NCBI RefSeq assembly: GCF_029689925.1
Contig: NZ_CP121445.1
Coordinates: forward strand, 5,006,501 to 5,070,500
Direction: 5' to 3'
Length of the DNA stretch: 64,000 nucleotides
Source: Anaerocolumna sp. AGMB13025
GTDB lineage: Bacteria > Bacillota > Clostridia > Lachnospirales > Lachnospiraceae
Of this stretch, positions 17,218 to 26,754 are shown in pieces. Numbering within the stretch: position 1 is the first letter of the stretch; each line of letters begins with the position of its first letter. The position numbers and the translations under genes are program-made. The notes under the pieces are model-generated. The model searched no databases, was not told where the DNA came from, and saw only the letters and a list, made by a program, of their open reading frames with translations.

Positions 17218-20200
17218 CTATAGTGATTTCAGCTCAGCGAGAATACGGTCGATATCATTTGTATTTTGAAGATTTAAAAGCAGGTTATCAATTTCCTCCT
17301 CCATATTTTTATCATCCATTTGCCTTGAACTGATTGGCTGCGCTCCCTTCATAATGAATACTGCTAATGCCTGGATTGTAGGATAAGCAAACAAATCGGA
17401 TATCATTACCCGGTTCGGATATAAATGATCAATCTCCTTCCAGATGTAATTAAGAAGAATTGAGTTGCCGCCCATTTCAAAAAAGTTATCAAAAATATTA
17501 ATTTCCGAATACCCTAATACTTCACCTACTATTTTAGATAAGTTCTTTTCAACTTCGGTATAGTCCTCTTTTCCGACTAATACTACCTCCTGATTTCCAT
17601 GGGTTTGTATCGATAAACTTTCGGTTTCAGGGTGACTGCCTGGCAGCTTTCTAATGATTTCCTCTGCAAGACGTATCAGAATACTCTCCGTATGCTTTAA
17701 GAAGGGACTTTCATAATTAATCTCACCGATAAGGACCCTGCTCACTTGCTTCTTTAGAACAATATCCAGGCTCTTAATTGCTTTTTGGGGCGTTAACTGT
17801 AAAAAGAGACCATCCACATTTTTAGAGAATCCTTCCATCATTCTGGCGTTTTTCCATACGACCCAGTCAATTGACAGGGTGGATTTCGTCCGGGCTCTGT
17901 GTTGTGCAAAGGAATCTAAAAAGGAATTTGCGGCTGCATAATCTGCTAAGCCTATCTCGCCTGATATACCAACCCCAGAGGAACATAGGACGAAAAAGTC
18001 AAGCTCCTGATCTTTCGTGTATTTATCCAGCAGCCAGGTTCCAAAGATTTTAGGGGCAAGAACCGGATTCATATCTTCTTTTTTCCTTAAAACGATAAGT
18101 CCATTGCCCGTTACTCCGGCACAATGTATAATCCCGGCTATATTGCCATAGGTTTTCTTTAGGTGCTTCATAAGATTATCCACCTCCCGCTCATTAGCAA
18201 TATCTGCCTGGTAAACTAAAACCTCATGACCCCTTGCAGTCAATTTCTGTATTGTGTCCAATCGTTTCGTAAGCAGCTTATCCTTTTCTTCAAGGGCTAA
18301 CTTCTCCCATTGGTCTTTGGGAGGAAAACTACTTCTGGATACAAGTATCAGTTTTATCCCCTCTGCCAGAGAAGCCAAATATTCAGCAAAATATAATCCC
18401 ATATTACCCAAACCACCGGTAATTAAATAAACACCCTTATCCTTAATTTTAACCTCCTTATCCGGCAGGCTCACTGGCTTTATGGGGGCAAACTCTTCTA
18501 CAAATCTTTTATCCTCCCGCAAGGCCACATAAAAATCACTATCTTTGTATTCAATTTCCTTTACGATACTCTCCGCCGGTGTTTTATCTGTAATATCAAT
18601 TACCTTGCAGGATATTGCAGAAAATTCCTGATTTACGGTTTTAGCAAAACCTGCTAACGCTGCATTTTGGGGATTGATCCGGTTTTCTCTTCCCGTTACC
18701 TCATAGGCAGAATCCGTAATAACAAGGATATTAATTTTATTGCTTATTTTTCTATCAGAAAAAGCTTGTATGAAATCAAATAATCCAAAGAAGCCTTTCT
18801 CCAATCCATTGTTTAATTCCTCAATGGAAGCTATCTCTTTCTCTATCTGGGCCCCAGGAGCATATAGTATTGTCTTATAGTCTGCCAAGTCAATCTCATC
18901 AAAGAGCCTGCCAAAATCCGTGCTGTTAAGCTGTCCTGTATAGGAATAAGGGTCCGTTTTCTCAAAATGCCCGCCGGCAGTAAGGGTTACTACCTTATAC
19001 TTGCGGTCTTCTAAGTCCTTTATTACCTCGGTCATTACTTTACTATTCTCCAAAATCACCAAGATACCTTCCTCTGCATTTAATTGTTTCTGAGGAAGCT
19101 GGGGTACTTGTACTTCTACATAACGCACTTGATAAAAAACATCCTCCGATGGTTCTTTTAAGACGGTAACAGGATATTTAAGCCAGCAAGTTTTCCGATC
19201 AAATTGATAGGCAGGTACTTCGATCCGAGTGATTGACCCTTCCTCATATAATGCTTTCCAGTCAATTGGTAACCCTTTCACATAAGCTTCACCTATGGCA
19301 GTTAGAAGATCCCTTTTATCATTTTGTACGGGTTTGAAGCGAAACCCGGTATTGTCTTTTTTTGCATCACTTACCTTTTCATACCATACATCCTTTAAAC
19401 CATTTACTGCTTCAAGACCGCCTTCACATAGTTTTATCAGCTTACTTTGTAATTCCTTACAAGACTCAGAAAGCAATGCTACCCGGTAGGTATATGCACG
19501 TTTTCCTGTGTTTGTTGTATAGCAGATACGGTGAAAATCCAGATCATTACTTGATTCCAGATATAAAACATATGCCTTCATGGTATGAAGGAGTGCTGTT
19601 TCTGATTTCGCTGAAAGCGTAAATAGATCAATACCAGTTTCTTTCTTATTACAATACAGAGCAGTTTGTTCCGGTGCTTCTTCCAAAACCATATGACAAT
19701 TCACACCACTAATCCCGAAGGAACTGATACCGCAGTATCTTTTCCTGTCCGGTAATTCCCAGTCTTTTAGCACATTGTTTACATATAATGGTGAATCAAT
19801 AAAGTTAATGAACGCATTCGGCTGCAAAAAATTGATAGTGGGTGGAAGTTTGGCATGCTTAAGGGATAGGATTACTTTCGCCAAACCTGTTATTCCCGAA
19901 CAATCCAAGAGATGTCCCAAATTAGATTTTACAGAACCAATTGCGCAGAACTGCTTTTTATCGGTATAATGAGAAAATGCTCTTACCAGGGAATCAATCT
20001 CAATGGGATCCCCCACTTTTGTCCCGGTTCCATGGCATTCTATATAGGAGAGTTTTTCCGGATTGATACCTGCATCTGCCCAGGCAGCAAGAAGCACTTT
20101 CTCCTGGGCTTCGGGATTGGGGGCAGTTAGTCTTAAGGATCTGCCGTCATGATTGACTGCACCACCTTTAATGACTCCATGAATATAATCACCATCACTC

Positions 20201-22992
20201 AGGGCCTTATCAAGAGGTTTTAATAACAGGACTACAAAGCCCTCTCCATAACCAGAGCCATCGGCTGCACTGTCAAAGGTTCTGGTGGCTCCATCAGAGG
20301 ATTCAATTCCTATTTTATAGCAGCTATCATCCAAAGGCATTATTTGGATTCTGGCACCGCAGGCAAGTGCCATATCACACTTGTTATTTTTTAGTGCCTG
20401 GCATGCTTCATATACCGCTACAAGGGAGGAGGAACAGGCAGTATCAACTATTTCTACTGGACCATTAAAATTCAGATAATTGGCAAGTCTTCCGCCCATC
20501 ATCGAAAGGGTCGTTCCAGTAATTGCTAGTGGCAGCTCAGAGGGTTTTACATCACGAACCATTTCCTTATAACTATGGATATTCAAATCACCAAATGCAC
20601 CAATAAAAATTCCGGTATTGGTGCCCTCAATGGTCTCACTATTGTAACCTGCGGTATCCAGAGCAGTTATTGCAGTCTCAAAAAACAATCGATGCAGGGG
20701 ATCGGTTAATTCTGCTTCCTTAGGAGATAATCCAAAGTAATCATAATCAAATTGATCTATGGAATTTATATAACCGCACTGCATAAACTTTTGTTTTGAT
20801 TCGCCATATTTCAGGTTCAAATACGGCTGAATATTATTCACTCTGGAATCCGGAAGATCTACAATGGATTCAATGCCAAATTTTAAATTTGTCCAAAACT
20901 CCTCTGTTGTATCTGCCATAGGTAATTTAACTGCCAGTCCGATGACAGCGATCTCTTTATGTGCATCGGATTCTATATTTTTCTCGTCATTTTTTTCCGG
21001 CAATTTGTTAGAGGGGAATTGGCGGGTTGCTTTTACAGTTATTGCATCTGCAATTTCCTTTATAGTCCTAAGGCGATAAATATCCGTAACCTTTAAGATA
21101 CCTGGATATAAGGTTTCTATCTGGTCATAAATCTGCATAGCAGATACCGATTGCAAAGAATAATAGAATAAATCCTCGGTTATACCAATATTGTCCGCAC
21201 CAACAACAGCTTTTACTATTTCCAGCACTTTTTCTTCGGTCTGGGTTAACGGAGCTTCCTTTGTTGTCCTTGACAATCGGTCTTTCCTAATATGATCAAG
21301 CATAAGAATGGTTTCACTTAATATTCCGTTTCTATAATCCTCTAATAATTTATAGCGCTGAGTTTTCCCGCTTGTAGTTTTAGGCATTTTTTTAATGGGA
21401 AGGACATGAGTTACACTTAATAATAGCTCATGGAAAATACCCAATCGTATTTCTTCTGCGGCAAGCTCAAACTCTTTTAACTCGCCTCTATAAGTCACAA
21501 ACACTAAAATTTGCTCCATAGTTCCATCAAAATAACCTGCAACTGCAATATCAGAAAACTTAATAGGTGAAAGCCTTTTTGCTATCCGTTCTAAATCTGT
21601 GGCATAGTAATTCTGACCATTTACAATAATGACTTCCTTAGTTCTTCCTAATACCACGAGACTATTATTACGAAAGAATCCAAGATCTCCGGTATCAAGC
21701 CATCCATCTTTCTTCCAAAGAATGTCATTTAGATCCTCCCTGTGATAGTAACCTTTTGTAACATTATCTCCACGAATCTGGATAGTCCCCACCATATGAT
21801 CTGCTGCAAGAGTTCCCTTCTCATCAACAATTCTTACCTGACAATTATCAACCGGGTATCCCAAATCAACAAATACTGTATCTTTTTCCAATTCCTCTGA
21901 AACTTCAAGTACTTGCTGACCAACAGAGGTGGTACTGCGGTCTACGATGATTCCCTTAATACCCTCTGACAGAATCGAAAAAGTAATTGCCAGACTCGCT
22001 TCTGCCATTCCATATACCGGAAACATAGCCTGCTCTTTTAAACCGTATTGTTTCATACAACTCATAAAGTCTTTTACAAGATGATAGGAAATCATTTCTG
22101 CACCGTTGAAAATAACTTTCAGGGAAGACAACTCCCATTTATACTCCTTATCAGGTTCTATCTTCTGCAGCATATGATCGTAGCCAAAATTCGGAATTGA
22201 TGTTATTGTAGCTCTGTGTTCCGTAATCTTCTCCAGAAAAAGCTGTGGGTGTTTTACGAACATAGTAGGTGTCATAATATATTGATGGGCACCTAAAACC
22301 AAGGGGGTGAAATGCATTCCAATTAAACCCATATCGTGAGTTAAGGGCATCCAGGATATTGAAACATCCGTATGTTCTGCATGACAGCCCTTTAGAATGG
22401 CCTTTACATTCGTCATAATATTTTTATGGGATAAGGTAACTCCCTTAGGGTCCCCGGTTGAACCGGAAGAAAACTGAACATAAGCAATTTCCTCTTCCAG
22501 GGCTTTTACTACAATACCCTCTAAATCATCTTCTAAATCACCCACTTGTTCTAGCATAAAAATTCTGTCTTTTATATCTGTTATGATTTTTTCATTCTCA
22601 ACCACCTCGTCCAGTAACGCTAAAAAACTATCCTGTATTTCCGGCGAAATAATTAAATGGGGATTGGTTAGCTGTACCCAGATTTTTGCTACTTTATTGC
22701 CATTTTCTTTACTGTTTCCTGTCGTGACCGGTATGGGGATTATTCCCCCTAAAAGGCATGCCCAGAGTGTACGGATAAAATCCTGATTATCTACAATCTG
22801 AAACACCAGCTCATCCCCTTTTACCAAGCCCCGCTTCAAAAACTGGTACAAAGATACTTTTGCCTGATGATAAAGTTCTGAATATGGCAGATATACTTCC
22901 CGGTTTTGTGAATATATAAAATGAATTCCAGTTTCTTGGTCTTTTATGACAGCCAAAGCCTCCGTTAACGTATTAACTTTACATAATTCCAT
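17218..22992 (-). CDS. Trans-AT polyketide synthase PKS1: FAAL-ACP-KS-KR-ACP
   Basis: 1924 residues. The fatty acyl-AMP ligase domain (1-560) has the core motif FSSGSTGDPKG (174-184), GWLDTGDLGF and the C-terminal Lys region TTSGKTQR. The loading ACP has Ser615 in SLQSVSAMQ. The KS (680-1105) has Cys853 in DTACSSSL, His987 in CHGTGTKVG and His1027 in SNLGHL. No AT follows. The KR (about 1300-1760) is canonical: TGGLGNMG (1525-1532), Lys1648, Ser1671/1672, Tyr1685 and Asn1689. The second ACP has Ser1844 in MGGNSILL, then a C-terminal docking-like tail. It would adenylate a carboxylic acid starter, load it, extend once and reduce to beta-hydroxy. No DH or ER domain is seen. A divergent family A hairpin precedes the ATG. 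Confidence 0.94.
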   Translation of the reverse strand: MELCKVNTLTEALAVIKDQETGIHFIYSQNREVYLPYSELYHQAKVSLYQFLKRGLVKGDELVFQIVDNQDFIRTLWACLLGGIIPIPVTTGNSKENGNKVAKIWVQLTNPHLIISPEIQDSFLALLDEVVENEKIITDIKDRIFMLEQVGDLEDDLEGIVVKALEEEIAYVQFSSGSTGDPKGVTLSHKNIMTNVKAILKGCHAEHTDVSISWMPLTHDMGLIGMHFTPLVLGAHQYIMTPTMFVKHPQLFLEKITEHRATITSIPNFGYDHMLQKIEPDKEYKWELSSLKVIFNGAEMISYHLVKDFMSCMKQYGLKEQAMFPVYGMAEASLAITFSILSEGIKGIIVDRSTTSVGQQVLEVSEELEKDTVFVDLGYPVDNCQVRIVDEKGTLAADHMVGTIQIRGDNVTKGYYHREDLNDILWKKDGWLDTGDLGFFRNNSLVVLGRTKEVIIVNGQNYYATDLERIAKRLSPIKFSDIAVAGYFDGTMEQILVFVTYRGELKEFELAAEEIRLGIFHELLLSVTHVLPIKKMPKTTSGKTQRYKLLEDYRNGILSETILMLDHIRKDRLSRTTKEAPLTQTEEKVLEIVKAVVGADNIGITEDLFYYSLQSVSAMQIYDQIETLYPGILKVTDIYRLRTIKEIADAITVKATRQFPSNKLPEKNDEKNIESDAHKEIAVIGLAVKLPMADTTEEFWTNLKFGIESIVDLPDSRVNNIQPYLNLKYGESKQKFMQCGYINSIDQFDYDYFGLSPKEAELTDPLHRLFFETAITALDTAGYNSETIEGTNTGIFIGAFGDLNIHSYKEMVRDVKPSELPLAITGTTLSMMGGRLANYLNFNGPVEIVDTACSSSLVAVYEACQALKNNKCDMALACGARIQIMPLDDSCYKIGIESSDGATRTFDSAADGSGYGEGFVVLLLKPLDKALSDGDYIHGVIKGGAVNHDGRSLRLTAPNPEAQEKVLLAAWADAGINPEKLSYIECHGTGTKVGDPIEIDSLVRAFSHYTDKKQFCAIGSVKSNLGHLLDCSGITGLAKVILSLKHAKLPPTINFLQPNAFINFIDSPLYVNNVLKDWELPDRKRYCGISSFGISGVNCHMVLEEAPEQTALYCNKKETGIDLFTLSAKSETALLHTMKAYVLYLESSNDLDFHRICYTTNTGKRAYTYRVALLSESCKELQSKLIKLCEGGLEAVNGLKDVWYEKVSDAKKDNTGFRFKPVQNDKRDLLTAIGEAYVKGLPIDWKALYEEGSITRIEVPAYQFDRKTCWLKYPVTVLKEPSEDVFYQVRYVEVQVPQLPQKQLNAEEGILVILENSKVMTEVIKDLEDRKYKVVTLTAGGHFEKTDPYSYTGQLNSTDFGRLFDEIDLADYKTILYAPGAQIEKEIASIEELNNGLEKGFFGLFDFIQAFSDRKISNKINILVITDSAYEVTGRENRINPQNAALAGFAKTVNQEFSAISCKVIDITDKTPAESIVKEIEYKDSDFYVALREDKRFVEEFAPIKPVSLPDKEVKIKDKGVYLITGGLGNMGLYFAEYLASLAEGIKLILVSRSSFPPKDQWEKLALEEKDKLLTKRLDTIQKLTARGHEVLVYQADIANEREVDNLMKHLKKTYGNIAGIIHCAGVTGNGLIVLRKKEDMNPVLAPKIFGTWLLDKYTKDQELDFFVLCSSGVGISGEIGLADYAAANSFLDSFAQHRARTKSTLSIDWVVWKNARMMEGFSKNVDGLFLQLTPQKAIKSLDIVLKKQVSRVLIGEINYESPFLKHTESILIRLAEEIIRKLPGSHPETESLSIQTHGNQEVVLVGKEDYTEVEKNLSKIVGEVLGYSEINIFDNFFEMGGNSILLNYIWKEIDHLYPNRVMISDLFAYPTIQALAVFIMKGAQPISSRQMDDKNMEEEIDNLLLNLQNTNDIDRILAELKSL

Positions 22993-23026
22993 ATTAACCT
23001 CTATTCTTGCGCACGCTCTTTGCGCA
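22993..23026 (-). promoter_or_regulatory. Divergent family A hairpin-RBS module before PKS1
   Basis: On the minus strand, TGCGCA, a 7-nt loop and TGCGCA are followed by AGAATAGAGGTTAAT and ATG (15 nt). The AGA..GAG..T pattern matches the other family A spacers, while the stem is different. Confidence 0.5.
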
Positions 23027-23047
23027 TACCAAGTTTGTGATGCTAAC

Positions 23048-23061
23048 GCCGCAAAAGCGGC
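23048..23061 (-). promoter_or_regulatory. Intercistronic GC hairpin after thioesterase gene
   Basis: GCCGC-TTTT-GCGGC stem-loop 12 nt after the thioesterase stop and about 55 nt before PKS1. It lacks a clean T tract, so mRNA processing or partial termination is possible. I cannot tell which. Confidence 0.4.
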
Positions 23062-23072
23062 AACTAAGTCTA

Positions 23073-23792
23073 TTAAACCGTTAGTGCTTTCAGCTGATGC
23101 CCTACTAATTTAATAATCTCCTCATCAAAGTCCCGAATGAAAAAATGGTTTCCTTCAAAAAAGTAGTAAGAACATTTCTCTGAAGTCGTATTATCCCATT
23201 CTGTAATTCTTTTTAAATCTATTTGCGGATCTTCTTTTCCACTCAATACGGTTACGTCGCATCCCAATTGATTTGGTTTATTCCGGTAATGATAATTACA
23301 GGCTATTTTCAGATCGTGCCGGATAAGTGACATACAAAGCTTAAAATAATTTTGATTCGATTTGATTTCCTCTGGAATTCCACCCATCTTTATAATTTTC
23401 TTATCAAGTTCTTCATCTGAGAGATTTCCAAATTGCTTTTGGGATATTTCATATGAAATATGCGGAGCATTACTTGCAGCAACAAATAAATGCCTTGGTT
23501 CTTTACCAAGACGGATTTTAAATAGACGGGACAATTCAAAGGCTACGATGGAACCCAGACTGTAGCCAAAAAATGAGAATTCTGAATCACCGATTGCCGA
23601 TTTACATTTATGAAAGAGATCTTCTATCATTTCGTCAAAGGTTTTATAAACTGGTTCTTTATAACGGCTTCCCCTGCCGGCTAACTCAATCAATTCAACT
23701 TCAATGCTTTGTCCGGTCCTTCTAGGCCAATCCCGGTACATGGAAACGGAACCGCCGGCATATGGAAGACATATTAGTTTTACAGGTAACAT
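23073..23792 (-). CDS. Type II thioesterase (GrsT-like)
   Basis: 239 residues of the alpha/beta-hydrolase thioesterase II family. Markers are the N-terminal LICLPYAGGS, the region ELAGRGSR, the nucleophile elbow GYSLG (Ser78), the acid in SGKEDPQID and the catalytic His in EGNHFFI. Such enzymes hydrolyse mis-primed acyl groups from carrier proteins and sometimes release products. Since neither PKS ends in a thioesterase, this protein or spontaneous lactonisation may free the product. It is encoded between PPTase 2 and PKS1 with a GGAGGGAG site before its ATG. Confidence 0.92.
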   Translation of the reverse strand: MLPVKLICLPYAGGSVSMYRDWPRRTGQSIEVELIELAGRGSRYKEPVYKTFDEMIEDLFHKCKSAIGDSEFSFFGYSLGSIVAFELSRLFKIRLGKEPRHLFVAASNAPHISYEISQKQFGNLSDEELDKKIIKMGGIPEEIKSNQNYFKLCMSLIRHDLKIACNYHYRNKPNQLGCDVTVLSGKEDPQIDLKRITEWDNTTSEKCSYYFFEGNHFFIRDFDEEIIKLVGHQLKALTV

Positions 23793-23831
23793 ACTCTCCC
23801 TCCAATCTATCCTATTTTCAATATCCTTACT

Positions 23832-24476
23832 TTATAGTAACTGTTCAAACTCCTGTTTTAAGATATACCTGATATTTATATATTTGCTGTTATCACAAAC
23901 TGCCAGACAATAAGCTCTGTCGAATTGCAGTGAAAATACTTTACCAAATAACTCAAATTTATTCTGTTTTACAGAGGAAAAATCACAGGTCTTCATTGAT
24001 AAAGACATTCCTATCCCTATATTTTTTATATAAGCTTCTTTTAAAGCCCAGTAAGCAGTAAAAAGTCTATCTTTATCCTGGGATTCTCTTACCCGCTCTA
24101 TTTCTTCACTACTGCAAACCCTTGATACTAATCGGTTATCCGGTGCAATCCAGTCCTGAATATCCACGCCCACCTCACAGTCTGAAATGGCACAGACGAT
24201 GCCTTGTCCGCAATGACTCAGGTTCATATGTATATGGGGATATTCTTGTAAATATGGTTTTCCATACCGCCCAAGGATAAGTGAAGGTGCATCACGGATC
24301 TCATATTCTGATAAGATACCAAGTCGAAATAAAAGATATGCAATAACACACGCTTTCCGGTCAGTCATACTCCGATACCCTTTCGCCCTGGCTAACCGGT
24401 CTGAGGGCAGATATGAAATATATCTATTGTATTCTTCCTCTGTAAAATCAGATATACGATCAAATAAGTACAGCAT
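23832..24476 (-). CDS. Sfp-type 4'-phosphopantetheinyl transferase (PPTase 2)
   Basis: 214 residues. Motifs are GKPYL, MNLSHCGQGIVCAI, VGVDIQD and YWALKEAYIKNIGIGM, the usual magnesium- and CoA-binding signatures of Sfp-type enzymes. It lies 6 nt downstream of ACP3 and about 40 nt before the thioesterase gene, so translation is probably coupled. It should activate the ACP domains of PKS1 and PKS2 and the free ACPs. It is not a close copy of PPTase 1, which suggests separate origin or specialisation. Confidence 0.92.
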   Translation of the reverse strand: MLYLFDRISDFTEEEYNRYISYLPSDRLARAKGYRSMTDRKACVIAYLLFRLGILSEYEIRDAPSLILGRYGKPYLQEYPHIHMNLSHCGQGIVCAISDCEVGVDIQDWIAPDNRLVSRVCSSEEIERVRESQDKDRLFTAYWALKEAYIKNIGIGMSLSMKTCDFSSVKQNKFELFGKVFSLQFDRAYCLAVCDNSKYINIRYILKQEFEQLL

Positions 24477-24482
24477 AGTTTA

Positions 24483-24719
24483 TCAGACCTTTTCCTCCAT
24501 CTTTTGACCAACATAGTTGATTAAGTCTTCCACGGTTTGGATGGTAATCAGATCCTCATCCAAAATTTCAATTGCATATTCTTCTTCAAGGACCCCACAT
24601 AGATTCATGACTTCAACAGAAGACATTTCAATATCCCGAATTAAATTTGTTTTTAATGTAATATTTTCTGGTTCAATATTTTGCATTTCGCATAGTATGC
24701 TTTTAATTTTTTCCTCCAA
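24483..24719 (-). CDS. Free acyl carrier protein (ACP3)
   Basis: 78 residues from a TTG at 24719. A GTG at 24728 is in frame but lies within the Shine-Dalgarno AGAGGTG, so the TTG 8 nt further is preferred. The attachment site is most likely Ser34 in DIEMSSVEVMNL, and acidic helices follow. It differs from the N-S-L-F type ACP1 and ACP2. Sitting between the stand-alone acyl-AMP ligase and PPTase 2, it probably receives the acyl chain activated by the ligase and passes it to PKS1. That route would be additional to the FAAL domain of PKS1. This assignment is inference. Confidence 0.85.
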   Translation of the reverse strand: MEEKIKSILCEMQNIEPENITLKTNLIRDIEMSSVEVMNLCGVLEEEYAIEILDEDLITIQTVEDLINYVGQKMEEKV

Positions 24720-24741
24720 TAGAATCACCTCTTTTCTCTTA

Positions 24742-26394
24742 TTACTCGCTGCATATTAAATGCCTTTTTATTTTACCTGAACCTGTTTTTTCAAACTCCG
24801 TACTACGCAGCTTAATTAACTGCACTCGTTTGTATGGCGGCAGGTTGCTATTGATTTGAAAGAATTCCTTCTCTAATTCTCCTTGTACATCCATAATACC
24901 GTTTTCCTTAAGGTACAGCTCGTCTGGAAAAACCGTAGCTGTTAATAAAAGCCTTTCCTTATTTTTTGAGGTATGGATTACAATTTCCTTTACAAGGGGA
25001 ACTTCTCCAAACACAGTTTCTAATTCCTCTGACGACACATTCTCACCATTGTCTAAAATTATGAGGTTCTTGATGCGTCCCGTAATATATAAATAATTGT
25101 TCTTATCCAGGTATCCCAAATCTCCAGTTCGGTACCAGCCATCCACATAAGACTCTTCGGTAGCTTGTGGATCGTTGTAATATCCGCTCGTTACAATGGG
25201 ACCTTTTACCAGAATCTCATTATTTAAGATTTTGACCATACCGTAGGGAAACGGAACAATTGGTCCTACGGAACCTGGCTTATTATGTCCCGGCATATTG
25301 CTTGCTACTACGGGAGAACACTCGGTAATTCCGTAACCATAATTAACCTGAATCCCAAAACACTGAAATTCTTCCATTAAATCAGCACTTAAGGGTGCAC
25401 CTCCGCAAACAATTGTAAGTAATTCACCCCCAAATACCTCTAAAACACTCTTAAATAACTTCCGCCTGATATCAATACCTAGCCTGGTTAAAATTTTTGC
25501 CACTGCCATAAGCCTTTTTAGTTTTTTGTCTTTCCCTGATTTTTTTGCCTCTGCCCAAATTAGTTTATGTATCATTTCAACAATCATTGGTACCAGAATT
25601 AAGATTGAAGGCTTATATTGTTTCATGCTTTGCGTCAGATATTTTATTCCTCTCCCAATGCAGATTGTACATCCTATTACGATTGCACATTGAATACCCG
25701 TGGTAATTTCGTACATATGATAGGTTGGTAAAACCGGAATTGTTGTTTTAAAATCCTCTTTTCCTACAAAATGGCAGGCAACAATTACACCGGAACACAT
25801 ATTCTTATGGGTAAGCATAACCCCTTTACTGGTACCAGTAGTGCCGGAGGTAAAAACAATTGCCGCTAAGGAATCCGGCTCTGGCTCCGGTAAATGAGTA
25901 ACTACCTTCTTTGGACTTTTCAGTATAATATCCGCTATATAGGGAAATTCATTGCTTTCTCGTAAGGAAATGATTTTTAATGCTTCTATATTCTTCTGAA
26001 TATATTCAACTATTTCCGATTTAGGTGCTACCTCATAGATAAGACAAGCCGCCTCTGATTTTTTTAACAAATCCGTAATATCTTCCTTTGAGAGTTGTTT
26101 ATCAATTGGTATGATAACAGCATTGGAACATGAGATACCATAAAAAGAAACCAGCCATTCATAACTCATATCTCCTATAATCGCGATATGGTCTTTCTTT
26201 AATTCCAGCTCCCTCAGATATGCCGCCACTTTGTAACTATCTGAGCGAAGCTGGAAATATGACCGTTCTTCCAGGGCTCTGCCGTTCTGCCATTTAACCG
26301 CTGGCTTTTGACCATAAGTTTCAGCTCCAAAGGAAATTACATCTTTTAGGGTTTTTATGTTTGCATAATCCATATTTTTTAAATCCAGATCCAT
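24742..26394 (-). CDS. Acyl-AMP ligase / long-chain acyl-CoA synthetase-like
   Basis: 550 residues of the ANL superfamily. The P-loop-like core is FTSGTTGTSKGVMLTHKN, then YGITECSPV, GWYRTGDLG and the catalytic Lys near GSGKIKRH at the C-terminus. It resembles long-chain fatty acid ligases (FadD15 type) more than the FAAL domain of PKS1. It is the first gene of the cluster and is followed by a free ACP. It may therefore load a fatty acid onto that ACP, or make an acyl-CoA starter. AAGGAG precedes the ATG. A candidate promoter lies at 26429-26457. Oleate hydratase is divergently encoded 360 bp away, which hints at a fatty or hydroxy-fatty acid substrate. Confidence 0.88.
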   Translation of the reverse strand: MDLDLKNMDYANIKTLKDVISFGAETYGQKPAVKWQNGRALEERSYFQLRSDSYKVAAYLRELELKKDHIAIIGDMSYEWLVSFYGISCSNAVIIPIDKQLSKEDITDLLKKSEAACLIYEVAPKSEIVEYIQKNIEALKIISLRESNEFPYIADIILKSPKKVVTHLPEPEPDSLAAIVFTSGTTGTSKGVMLTHKNMCSGVIVACHFVGKEDFKTTIPVLPTYHMYEITTGIQCAIVIGCTICIGRGIKYLTQSMKQYKPSILILVPMIVEMIHKLIWAEAKKSGKDKKLKRLMAVAKILTRLGIDIRRKLFKSVLEVFGGELLTIVCGGAPLSADLMEEFQCFGIQVNYGYGITECSPVVASNMPGHNKPGSVGPIVPFPYGMVKILNNEILVKGPIVTSGYYNDPQATEESYVDGWYRTGDLGYLDKNNYLYITGRIKNLIILDNGENVSSEELETVFGEVPLVKEIVIHTSKNKERLLLTATVFPDELYLKENGIMDVQGELEKEFFQINSNLPPYKRVQLIKLRSTEFEKTGSGKIKRHLICSE

Positions 26395-26754
26395 GACAGT
26401 CTCCTTTTCATAATTATTGTGAATGAAACATATATTAATTTGTCTTAAAATTTGTAATGATCGGTTATTAACAGACTATACACCTAGAAAGAAACGATTC
26501 ACTCATGAATAGTCTATAAGACAAGTTTATGTGTCCATATTACAATTTCGTAGCCATTTACCCCCTCACTTGCCTGACACGGAGCTGCTTGTCCCCTCCA
26601 ATTGTCATATGGACGGAAAAACTTGCCTTACAGACTATCTCCGTCAATTTAAAAGCAAAAGGTGATAGGATGATTAAGACATTGTCTTTTCAAATTATGT
26701 ATGTCGGCGATTAAAGGAGACTGATACCATTACTAAGTAAAAGGAGGTTTTATT
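26395..26754. promoter_or_regulatory. Divergent intergenic region, candidate cluster promoter
   Basis: This 360-bp gap separates the polyketide cluster from oleate hydratase. On the minus strand TTACAA (26457-26452) and TATATG (26434-26429) are 17 bp apart, a plausible but imperfect promoter about 35 bp before the ligase ATG. AGACTAT (26473-26479) is mirrored by ATAGTCT (26509-26515) and repeated at 26633-26639, possibly regulator contacts. No credible gene is present. Confidence 0.4.

Noticed and set aside
26529..26714. 61-residue plus-strand frame upstream of oleate hydratase
   Set aside because: No Shine-Dalgarno, low-complexity mixture of residues, and it lies in the regulatory gap.
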